DNA from: Actinomycetales bacterium
GTDB lineage: Bacteria; Actinomycetota; Actinomycetes; Actinomycetales; Cellulomonadaceae
Assembly: GCA_012514835.1 (NCBI GenBank)
Contig: JAAYZM010000159.1
Span: 1 to 7,616 of the forward strand
DNA: 7,616 bases
Direction: 5' to 3'
Shown: positions 1 through 5,531 of the stretch, in pieces
How the letters are laid out: each line of letters starts with the position of its first letter
Numbering within the stretch: the stretch's first letter is position 1
Program-made: the position numbers and the translations under genes
The notes under the pieces: generated by a model
Told to the model about the DNA's origin: nothing
The model's database searches: none
What the model saw: the letters and a program-made list of their open reading frames with translations, nothing else

Positions 1-184
1 CCACAAGTACACCGCCAGTGGCACGGCCAGACCCATCCTCACGACACACTGGAAGGGCGTGTACCGCCGAAGCGCGCTGGAACCGTGGCAAGAGATTCCA
101 GGGACAGGTGAGACCGTCACAACAGGTACCGAGCTGACGATCTACACCGCCCGCACGCGCCTGGTCGAGGACGACCTGAACTAA
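1..184 (+). CDS. C-terminal end of a PKD-like secreted/surface protein (partial)
   Basis: An open frame enters from the left edge (first complete codon at 2) and ends at TAA 182-184, giving the last 60 residues of a protein. The segment begins HKYTASGTARPILTTHWKGV and continues with YRRSALEPWQEIPGTGETV, ending in an acidic VEDDLN. The pattern of H-x-YT-x-SGT, then a TTHWKG strand, then a short PWQEIPGTG loop is what I associate with the end of PKD/TadE-like extracytoplasmic proteins common in actinobacteria. That assignment rests on pattern memory over a short fragment. Codon use (AGA, ACA, CGA, CAA, CCA) is less GC-biased than in the neighbouring genes, which may hint at an accessory origin. 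The gene converges with the cinA-like gene, with only 4 bases between the two stop codons. The N-terminus and any export signal lie outside the window. Confidence 0.6.
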   Translation, partial: HKYTASGTARPILTTHWKGVYRRSALEPWQEIPGTGETVTTGTELTIYTARTRLVEDDLN

Positions 185-188
185 CCCG

Positions 189-656
189 TCAGGCGCCCTC
201 AAGCAGCCCGAGTAGTTCGCGCAGCGCCATGGCGACGGTCTGGTCGAGCACCTCCTCGGGCGCGCCGTCGAACGAGAACGCCCGATGACCGACCCCACGG
301 TCGCTCGCCCACCCGATGAAGACGGTCCCGGCAGGGTGTTCGCCGTCGGCCCCGGGGCCACCCACCCCGGTGGTGGAAACGGCAACGTCCGCGCGCAGCA
401 GCTCGCGCACCCCGACGGCCAGCTGGACGGCGCACTCGGAGGAGCAGGGGTACACGCCCGGGTCCATGCCCAGGACGTCCACCTTGGTGGAGGTCTGGTA
501 AGCCACGACTCCCCCGGCCAGCCACTCGACGGAGTCCTCTCCCGCGCCGAGCGCGTTGACGAGGGCCCCGCAGGTCAGAGACTCGGCGACTGCCAGCGTC
601 ACGCCGTCGGACAACGCCTTGCGCGCGATCGGCGCGACCAGCCCCTCGGTGTCCAC
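189..656 (-). CDS. CinA C-terminal-domain protein (nicotinamide-nucleotide amidohydrolase family)
   Basis: A 155-residue stand-alone CinA C-terminal domain, the PncC-type NMN amidohydrolase family that recycles nicotinamide mononucleotide to nicotinate mononucleotide and ammonia in the cytoplasm. Family hallmarks are visible: AVAESLT with the expected nucleophile-position Ser26, AYQTSTK with Tyr53 and Lys58 at the spacing seen in E. coli PncC, the SSE segment at 72-74, and TGVGGPGADG at 96-105 followed by PAGTVFIGWA. The length suits a lone C-terminal domain without the MoCF-like N-terminal half of full CinA. GTG at 656 was chosen because the family starts a few residues before the AES motif. 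The frame stays open to 1325, but that extension is antisense to the DUF488 gene and has no family similarity I can see. No clear Shine-Dalgarno precedes the GTG. A weak TAGCGT -10-like hexamer at 669-664 would fit a leaderless start. Cys29 replaces the usual small residue after ESLT. Enzyme activity is inferred from the family. Confidence 0.88.
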   Translation of the reverse strand: MDTEGLVAPIARKALSDGVTLAVAESLTCGALVNALGAGEDSVEWLAGGVVAYQTSTKVDVLGMDPGVYPCSSECAVQLAVGVRELLRADVAVSTTGVGGPGADGEHPAGTVFIGWASDRGVGHRAFSFDGAPEEVLDQTVAMALRELLGLLEGA

Positions 657-740
657 GGCCGCAACGCTACGCGCGGCGACCCCACCCCGCTCGGCTATGC
701 AAGCGAGCCCACGCACCCGGCCCGTGGCAGAGTCGAACGG

Positions 741-1262
741 ATGCTGACCTTCGGCCACGGCCGCCTCGACCGCGACGCGCTCGGTGCCCTCCTCACGGGC
801 GCGGGCGTCGAACGCCTCGTGGACGTGCGCCGCTACCCCGGCTCGCGCAGCAATCCCGCCGCCGCGGCCGGGCAGGTCGAGGACCTCGCCCGCGCACTCG
901 GCATCGACTACCGCCACGACGAGCGCCTCGGAGGCCGCCGCCGCCTCACCGCCGACGACGCCGCGAGCAACCCCGACACCTGGTGGCAGGTGACCCAGTT
1001 CCGCGCGTACGCGGGCTGGACGCGCTCGCCGGAGTTCCGCCTCGCGCTCGACAAGCTCTTGTCCGACGACGGCGAAGCCCGCACCGCCGTCATGTGCTCG
1101 GAAGCCGTCTGGTGGCGCTGCCACCGGCGCATCATCGCGGACGTGCTGACGCTCGAGCACCACCGCACGGTCCAGCACCTCATGCACGACGGCGCGCTCC
1201 GGGACCACCCGCCCAGCGAAGCGGCCCACCCCGGGCCCGACGGGCAGCTCGTCTGGGCGTGA
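741..1262 (+). CDS. DUF488 family protein
   Basis: A 173-residue DUF488 protein. The family signature is complete: LTFGHG at the N-terminus (residues 2-7), LVDVRRYPGSR at 26-36, the central RAYAGW region, and CSEAVWWRCHRRII at 119-132 with the paired Cys/His/Arg cluster. DUF488 proteins are small cytoplasmic proteins with no established biochemical role. The conserved Cys-Ser-Glu and WRCHR residues look like an active or ligand-binding site, but that is inference. The ATG at 741 places the protein start directly before the conserved FGHG strand, as in other members. The frame is open further upstream, but that part is antisense to the cinA-like gene. The divergent spacer to the cinA-like gene is 84 bases. 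No strong Shine-Dalgarno is visible; AGAG at 730-733 is the nearest purine run. Confidence 0.9.
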   Translation: MLTFGHGRLDRDALGALLTGAGVERLVDVRRYPGSRSNPAAAAGQVEDLARALGIDYRHDERLGGRRRLTADDAASNPDTWWQVTQFRAYAGWTRSPEFRLALDKLLSDDGEARTAVMCSEAVWWRCHRRIIADVLTLEHHRTVQHLMHDGALRDHPPSEAAHPGPDGQLVWA

Positions 1263-1366
1263 CACCGGCCCGCACCCCGCCGTCGGACAGCACCGCACCC
1301 CCGCGAAATGGGGCGCCTTGTCCACTTTGCCGTTACGATCGGCGGATTCGCCACGAAGGGGTTCTG

Positions 1367-2878
1367 ATGCACGCCAAGCTGACCACCGCCCTGGCCGGGG
1401 TCGCCATCCTCAGCCTCGTGACGGCGCCGGTCGCCGCTGCCGCACCGAGCGACGCAGCCGCGGGCTCCGCTCCGGCCGCAGCGGGCGGGTACCAGTTCGA
1501 GCGCGAGTGGACCTACACCTCCTACGTGCCCGACGCCTTGACGGGCGCCGCCGCGAGCCCCCGCGACGAGGTGTTCGTCACCGGTGAGGACGAGAAGGTC
1601 CGCCGCTACGACCTCCAGGGCAAGCTCACCAAGACGTGGTCGCTCCCGGAGTACAGCGGCCCGCAAGCCCTCGCCGTGGACCCCCGCAACGGCGACCTGC
1701 ACGTGGCGATCTGGGGCTCGATCGGCTACGGCGTTCCCAACGGCGTGCTCGTCTACTCGCGCGACGGGTCGCTCCTGCGCGTCTACGACGTGCCCGACGA
1801 CGACACCTGGGCCACCAGCATCGCGATCGACACCGACGGCTCGGTCTACCTCACCAACGCGCACGACGACCGCGTCCACCGGTTCTCGAGCACCGGCGCG
1901 CACCTCGGCTCCTTCGGCGGCGAAGGCACCGCGAACGGGAAGTTCGACCAGCCCGGCGAGGTCGCGATCGGCAAGGACGGCACGCTGTTCGTCACGGACG
2001 TCGGCAACGAGCGCGTCCAGCAGTTCACCAAGACCGGCACGTTCCGCACCGCGTGGGGGCAAGGCGGCCTCAACGACGGCCAGTTCTCGCGCCCCAACGA
2101 GATCGTGGTGGGCCCGTCCGGGAACCTGTTCATCGCGGACAACATGACGTCCCGGGTCCAGGAGTTCACGCCCGCGGGCCGCTACGTCCGCACGGTGGGC
2201 GAGGGCTACCTGCGGCGGAACTTCGCCCTGACGTTCGACCGCCACGGCGCGCTCTACGTGGGCGGCTACCTCGACTCGCTGGTCCAGGGCGTCGCGAAGT
2301 TCGCCCCCGTCGCGGCCTCCACCAAGGTCACCGCGAAGGCCAGCAAGCAGACCTACGGCAAGCGCTCCAAGGTCACCATCACGGTGTCCCGCAAGGCCAC
2401 CGGCCGGGTCACGCTCAAGGCCGGGAAGAAGACCGTCAAGGGCACCCTCAAGGCCGGCAAGGCGACGCTGTACGTGCCGAAGAAGGCCCTCAAGCCCGGC
2501 AAGCGCACCGTCACCGTGCGCTACGCGGGCGTCGCCGGGGTGTTCGCGGCGTCCTCCACGAAGGTCAAGCTGACCGTCGCGAAGGCCAAGCCGAGCGTCA
2601 AGGTCAAGCGCTCGAAGAAGACCGTCAAGCGCGGCGCGAAGGTCTCCTTCACCGTGACCGTCAAGGCCACCGGCACCACGCCGCGCGGCAAGGTCACCGT
2701 CAAGGCCTCCGGCGCCAAGACCCGAACCGTGAAGCTCAACAAGAAGGGCAAGGCGAAGGTCACGCTGCAGTTCGCGAAGAACGCCAAGCTCGGCAAGCGC
2801 TCCGTCAAGATCACCTACCGCGGCACGTCCCTGGTCAAGAAGGCCACCAAGAAGACGAGCATCACCGTCCGCCGCTGA
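1367..2878 (+). CDS. Secreted NHL-repeat beta-propeller protein with lysine-rich Ig-like tail
   Basis: A 503-residue exported protein. AAGGGG (1355-1360) lies 6 bases before the ATG. Residues 1-26 form a Sec-type signal peptide: Lys4, a hydrophobic core (ALAGVAILSLV) and likely cleavage in the alanine run before PSDA. Residues about 45-318 carry NHL/SMP-30-like repeats: VAIGKDGTLFVTDVGNERVQ and IVVGPSGNLFIADNMTSRVQ are textbook NHL blades, with other copies at SIAIDTDGSVYLTNAHDDRV and LTFDRHGALYVGGY. Residues 319-503 are two Ig-like (Big_3-type) domains, about 319-407 and 408-503. They contain 43 Lys and 13 Arg and no Asp or Glu, against an Asp/Glu-containing propeller. No LPXTG motif or C-terminal TM helix is present, so the protein is probably free or held by charge to the anionic wall. 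Propeller ligands cannot be predicted. A TACGAT hexamer at 1334-1339 is a possible -10, without a convincing -35. Confidence 0.9.
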   Translation: MHAKLTTALAGVAILSLVTAPVAAAAPSDAAAGSAPAAAGGYQFEREWTYTSYVPDALTGAAASPRDEVFVTGEDEKVRRYDLQGKLTKTWSLPEYSGPQALAVDPRNGDLHVAIWGSIGYGVPNGVLVYSRDGSLLRVYDVPDDDTWATSIAIDTDGSVYLTNAHDDRVHRFSSTGAHLGSFGGEGTANGKFDQPGEVAIGKDGTLFVTDVGNERVQQFTKTGTFRTAWGQGGLNDGQFSRPNEIVVGPSGNLFIADNMTSRVQEFTPAGRYVRTVGEGYLRRNFALTFDRHGALYVGGYLDSLVQGVAKFAPVAASTKVTAKASKQTYGKRSKVTITVSRKATGRVTLKAGKKTVKGTLKAGKATLYVPKKALKPGKRTVTVRYAGVAGVFAASSTKVKLTVAKAKPSVKVKRSKKTVKRGAKVSFTVTVKATGTTPRGKVTVKASGAKTRTVKLNKKGKAKVTLQFAKNAKLGKRSVKITYRGTSLVKKATKKTSITVRR

Positions 2879-2883
2879 GCGAG

Positions 2884-2951
2884 GGCCGACGGCGGGAAGC
2901 GGGCCGACGGCGGTCCGGCGGGGACCGACGGCGCAAGCTTGGCCGACGGCG
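2884..2951. repeat. Four-copy GCCGACGGC-type short tandem repeat in a convergent intergenic gap
   Basis: The gap between two convergent genes holds four near-identical 11-base units: GGCCGACGGCG at 2884-2894, 2902-2912 and 2941-2951, and GACCGACGGCG at 2923-2933. Start-to-start distances are 18, 21 and 18 bases, all multiples of three. Each full unit contains the small quasi-palindrome GCCG-A-CGGC. No T-tract follows, so it is not a classical intrinsic terminator. It could be a bidirectional terminator of the GC-only type, a protein-binding array, or a decayed low-complexity coding tail. Confidence 0.6.
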
Positions 2952-2964
2952 AGCAGCGGGCCGG

Positions 2965-3618
2965 TCAGTCGCCCAGGAACCAGGTGTCGGCGTCGATGAG
3001 CCAGTGGTTGCGCAGCGTGAGGGCCCGTTCGATCGCGGCGACGATGCCCGAGACCAGCAGGGTCGTGTTGGCCCACGCGGGGAGCGTGATGGGCGAGGTG
3101 AAGGTGCCGAGGTTGTCCGCGATCACGGGCAGCTCGCTGGCCCACTCGAGGATCTGCGGCAGCCCGAGCACGAGCCCCACGATCAAGATCGCCACCGCGA
3201 GCGCACCAATGGCGGCGCTGGTGCGCGGGTAGCGGGCACCGAACCTCGCGCGGAGGCCTTCAGCCGAGCTCGCGTGCGGGCGCAGCACCCGTTCCTCGCC
3301 GTCGTCGGACACGAAGTGCATCCGTGCCAGGCCGTACGTGGACGTCTTGACCTGGATCTGGCCGCCCAGCACGGGGAAGGTCGCGGGGTCCGTCGAGCGG
3401 GCGAGCTGGGCGCCGTCGCGGTAGAGCTCGACCTTGCCGTCGAGGTCGAAGAACGGCACGTCGACGGCGTAGAGGTGGGGTGTGGCGTCGTCGTCGGCGA
3501 GCTCGAGGAAGTAGAGGCTGCGGTACAGCCCTTGCCACCACCGGAACGGCTTGAGCGGGCGCCCGTCCCCGGGCTTCACCTTGCGGATGGCGCGCTCTTT
3601 GCGCCAACGTCCGAGCAC
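2965..3618 (-). CDS. Conserved actinobacterial membrane protein of unknown function
   Basis: A 217-residue protein with two likely transmembrane helices near the C-terminus: about 134-156 (AAIGALAVAILIVGLVLGL) and about 181-199 (ANTTLLVSGIVAAIERAL). The N-terminal 130 residues are soluble and basic at the start (RWRKERAIRKVKPGDGRPLK), then contain strands such as LYAVDVPFFDLDGKVELYRD. The C-terminus ends in the distinctive LRNHWLIDADTWFLGD. I recognise the overall layout from hypothetical proteins of Micrococcales, but I know no function. GTG at 3618 was chosen because GGGGAG lies 6 bases upstream on the coding strand. The open frame could extend to 3723, but it would then run across the arsR promoter and has no ribosome site there. 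It converges with the NHL-repeat gene and diverges from arsR. Confidence 0.82.
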   Translation of the reverse strand: MLGRWRKERAIRKVKPGDGRPLKPFRWWQGLYRSLYFLELADDDATPHLYAVDVPFFDLDGKVELYRDGAQLARSTDPATFPVLGGQIQVKTSTYGLARMHFVSDDGEERVLRPHASSAEGLRARFGARYPRTSAAIGALAVAILIVGLVLGLPQILEWASELPVIADNLGTFTSPITLPAWANTTLLVSGIVAAIERALTLRNHWLIDADTWFLGD

Positions 3619-3690
3619 CTCTCGCTCCCCTCGCTGCCGAGGGGAGATCGTGTCACGCTCGAACGTGTGGCACCAATGCGCGCGCAGGGA

Positions 3691-3719
3691 TTGACGGCCT
3701 CCTCGCGCGGGAATAACGT
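3691..3719 (+). promoter_or_regulatory. Promoter of the arsR-SRPBCC-DUF4287 operon (leaderless)
   Basis: TTGACG (3691-3696, five of six consensus bases) and TAACGT (3714-3719, keeping T1, A2 and T6) are separated by exactly 17 bases. Transcription would start about seven bases after the -10 box, at 3726-3728. This coincides with the A of the arsR ATG at 3728. No Shine-Dalgarno precedes that ATG, which agrees with a leaderless mRNA, a common mode in actinobacteria. Confidence 0.7.
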
Positions 3720-3742
3720 ACAACCAAATGGTTACACGTTAT
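3713..3742. promoter_or_regulatory. 30-base dyad: likely ArsR operator across the -10 box and start codon
   Basis: Twelve of fifteen base pairs across the centre are complementary. The outer arms are ATAACGT (3713-3719) and ACGTTAT (3736-3742). The inner arms are AACCA (3722-3726) and TGGTT (3729-3733). The only mismatches are the two spacer pairs and the central A-A. The site contains the -10 hexamer, the predicted transcription start and the first codons of arsR, so a bound dimer would block initiation. Autoregulation is inferred from position and the family's habits. Confidence 0.7.
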
Positions 3743-4129
3743 GAGCTGAGCGATGTCGAGACCGACCGCATCTTCCACGCCCTCGCCACGACGACGAGGC
3801 GTGACATCCTGCGCCGCACCGTCGCGGCGGAGCAGTCCGTCTCCGAGCTCGCGGCCGAGTACGACATGTCCTTCGCGGCCGTCCAGAAGCACGTGGAGGT
3901 CCTCGAGGCAGCCCAGCTCATCGTCAAGCGCGCGGCGGGGCGTGAGCGCCTCGTCCGGGCGAACCCGGAGATGATCGCCCGCGCGCGAGCACTCCTCGCG
4001 CAGTACGAAGAGCTCTGGCGGGCACGCGTCGACCGGCTCGACGCGTTCCTCGCCGAGCCCGAACCAGAACCCGAGCAAGACCCCGAGCCCGATCCCGGAC
4101 CCGGTCCTACGCACCACCTCACCCCCTGA
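3728..4129 (+). CDS. ArsR/SmtB-family winged-helix transcriptional regulator
   Basis: A 133-residue winged-helix repressor. Residues 11-30 (ETDRIFHALATTTRRDILRR) are the typical ArsR N-terminal helix with the A-x-x-T-R-R-x-I-L signature. The helix-turn-helix spans about 36-61 (SVSELAAEYDMSFAAVQKHV), and the wing covers about 64-77 (LIVKRAAGRERLVR). There is no cysteine anywhere, so the metal-binding CxC site of true ArsR sensors is absent; this belongs to the non-metal branch usually paired with AHSA1/SRPBCC genes. The last 25 residues (109-133) are an acidic, proline-rich tail of EP/DP repeats, unusual for the family and probably disordered. ATG at 3728 is supported by the promoter and dyad geometry and by family N-termini. 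Codons 2-5 (GTT ACA CGT TAT) are AT-rich compared with the rest of the gene, as expected if the operator constrains them. It is first in an operon with the SRPBCC gene, 10 bases downstream. Confidence 0.92.
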   Translation: MVTRYELSDVETDRIFHALATTTRRDILRRTVAAEQSVSELAAEYDMSFAAVQKHVEVLEAAQLIVKRAAGRERLVRANPEMIARARALLAQYEELWRARVDRLDAFLAEPEPEPEQDPEPDPGPGPTHHLTP

Positions 4130-4139
4130 GGAAGCCGCC

Positions 4140-5117
4140 ATGCCCGTCATCGACGTCGTTCCCGACCCCGAAGCCCGCACCATCACCCTGACGGCCGATC
4201 TGGCCGCGCCCGTCGAGCGCGTGTGGCGCGCCATGACCGACCCGCGCCAGCTCGAGCGCTTCTGGGGCCCGCCTACGTGGCCCGCCACCTTCGAGCACGT
4301 GGACCTGCGCGTGGGCGGCACCGCGCGCTACTTCATGACCGGCCCGAACGGTGAGTACGCGGGCGGGAAGTGGGAGTTCCTCGAGATCAACGAGCCCCAC
4401 GGGTACACCGCGCTGGACCACTTCGTGGGCGAGGACGGCGAGGAGCTGGACGGCATGCCCGCGATGCGCATGGTGCTCGAGCTCTCCCCCACCGACGACG
4501 GCACGCGCATGGTCACGACCCACCACTTCGACTCCGTCGAGGCGCTCGAGCAGGTCGTGGCGATGGGCCACGTCGAGGGCTCGACGCTCGCCATCAACCA
4601 GCTCGACCGCGTCCTGCTCAGCCTGCGTGAGTTCGCCGAGGGCAAGGGCACGCAGGTCGAGCTCCTCACGGACACCCTGGTGCGCGTCACGCGCCTCATC
4701 GAGGGCCCGCGCGAGCTCGTGTGGCGCGCCCACCACGAGGAGGAGCTGCTGCGCCGCTGGATGCTCGGGCCCGACGGCTGGGAGATGACCTACTGCTCCC
4801 CCGCCACCGAGGCTGGCCAGAGCTACCGCTGGGGCTGGCGCAACACCGCCGGCGAGGGCGAAGAGTTCGGCTTTGAGGGCGAGGCCCTGCTGATCGAGCC
4901 GCCACGCCGGTCCGTCACCACCGAGCGCATGGTGGGGATGGACGGTCCCGGCACCGTGAACGACATGACGCTGGTCGAGGAGGACGGCGCGACCCTGCTG
5001 ACCCTCGTCATCACGTACCCCGACCGTGAGACGCGCGACATGATCCTCGCCACTGGCATGACCGACGGCATGGAAGCTTCCTACGCCCGCCTCGAGTCCA
5101 CGCTCGCGCCCGTCTGA
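4140..5117 (+). CDS. Tandem AHSA1/SRPBCC-domain protein
   Basis: A 325-residue cytoplasmic protein made of two fused SRPBCC (Bet v1-like/AHSA1) domains. Domain 1 (about residues 13-160) has the classic entry LAAPVERVWRAMTDPRQLERFWGPP with Trp29 and Trp42, then VDLRVGGTARYFM, GKWEFLEINEP and a C-terminal long helix near the HVEGSTLAINQLDRVL stretch. Domain 2 (about 173-322) repeats the plan: VRVTRLIEGPRELVWRAHHE with Trp195, RRWMLGP, an EALLIEPPRRSV strand, and the helix GMEASYARLESTLAPV. Single-domain members are usually about 140-160 residues, so this is a full duplication. SRPBCC folds bind hydrophobic ligands; no ligand or catalytic residue can be named here. GAGGA (4128-4132) overlaps the arsR stop and serves as ribosome site. 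Co-transcription with arsR suggests the two act on a common signal, as in many actinobacterial ArsR-AHSA1 pairs. Confidence 0.92.
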   Translation: MPVIDVVPDPEARTITLTADLAAPVERVWRAMTDPRQLERFWGPPTWPATFEHVDLRVGGTARYFMTGPNGEYAGGKWEFLEINEPHGYTALDHFVGEDGEELDGMPAMRMVLELSPTDDGTRMVTTHHFDSVEALEQVVAMGHVEGSTLAINQLDRVLLSLREFAEGKGTQVELLTDTLVRVTRLIEGPRELVWRAHHEEELLRRWMLGPDGWEMTYCSPATEAGQSYRWGWRNTAGEGEEFGFEGEALLIEPPRRSVTTERMVGMDGPGTVNDMTLVEEDGATLLTLVITYPDRETRDMILATGMTDGMEASYARLESTLAPV

Positions 5118-5159
5118 CCTGTCCCCGCCAAGCCCCGCCCTGCACCGAGAGGAACCACC

Positions 5160-5450
5160 ATGTCCTTCCAGGCCTACCTCGACGCGATCGAGGACAAGAC
5201 CGGCCGCACACCGCGAGAGCTCGTGGACATCGCGAGGTCCCGCAGGTTCGACGACCCGTCCGTCAAGGCCGGCGAGATCCTCGAGTGGCTCAAGACGGAC
5301 TACGAGCTGGGGCGGGGCCACGGCATGGCCCTGGTGCACGTCATCAAGAAGGGCCCGCAGATCGACGCGAAGCACGTGGGCTCGAGCGGCTCGCACCGCG
5401 ACGAGTCGGACACGTTGTGGCTCGACGGCAAGGCCTCCAAGCCGTCCTGA
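5160..5450 (+). CDS. DUF4287 domain-containing protein
   Basis: A 96-residue protein matching the DUF4287 pattern from its first residue: MSFQAYLDAIEDKTGRTPREL, then KAGEILEWLKTDYELGRGHGMALVHVIKKG at about 38-67. The family is small, soluble and of unknown function. The GRGHGMALVHVI segment is its most conserved part. The C-terminal 25 residues are polar and hydrophilic (GSSGSHRDESD). AGAGGA at 5147-5152 is a good ribosome site before ATG 5160. The gap to the SRPBCC gene is 42 bases with no terminator or promoter that I can see, so it is probably the third gene of the arsR operon. DUF4287 genes recur beside AHSA1-type genes in actinobacteria, which makes a shared role plausible but unproven. 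Confidence 0.9.
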   Translation: MSFQAYLDAIEDKTGRTPRELVDIARSRRFDDPSVKAGEILEWLKTDYELGRGHGMALVHVIKKGPQIDAKHVGSSGSHRDESDTLWLDGKASKPS

Positions 5451-5492
5451 GCCCCGGACCTCCTCTTTCGCTTCCCGGGCGGGCGGCGTAGG

Positions 5493-5518
5493 TTTATCAC
5501 TGTTCCATCAGTGATTAA
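5493..5518. promoter_or_regulatory. Palindromic operator-like site upstream of osmC
   Basis: ATCACTG (5496-5502) and CAGTGAT (5509-5515) form perfect 7-base inverted arms around a 6-base spacer, and two further pairs extend the symmetry at TT/AA after one mismatch. The right part, ATCAGTGAT (5507-5515), is itself a 9-base palindrome resembling TetR-type half-sites. The stretch is AT-rich against a GC-rich background and ends shortly before the osmC ribosome site. A weak -10 (TAGGTT, 5489-5494) would overlap it. It probably binds a MarR- or TetR-type regulator encoded elsewhere; no candidate lies beside it. Confidence 0.6.
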
Positions 5519-5531
5519 TCGAGGAGTCGCC

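Noticed and set aside
657..1325. N-terminal extension of the CinA-like frame, which could have meant a full-length CinA
   Set aside because: The extension has no MoCF-like motifs and is antisense to the DUF488 gene. The family start lies near 656.
1318..1339. TTGTCC and TACGAT as a promoter pair for the NHL-repeat gene
   Set aside because: The spacer is only 10 bases. TACGAT may still be a -10, but there is no matching -35.
908..3145. A 745-codon open frame on the minus strand opposite the DUF488 and NHL-repeat genes
   Set aside because: Its composition is Gly/Ala/Arg/Leu-rich with DGDL- and RAV-type repeats, typical of an antisense frame over GC-rich coding DNA. The plus strand carries clear families over the same bases.
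1636..3744. A 702-codon plus-strand frame overlapping the NHL gene and the membrane-protein gene
   Set aside because: It is extremely Arg/Gln/Gly-rich, has no family motif, and runs antisense through a gene with a good ribosome site.
4119..5396. A 425-codon minus-strand frame opposite the SRPBCC and DUF4287 genes
   Set aside because: It is a shadow frame: low complexity, no ribosome site, fully covered by well-supported plus-strand genes.
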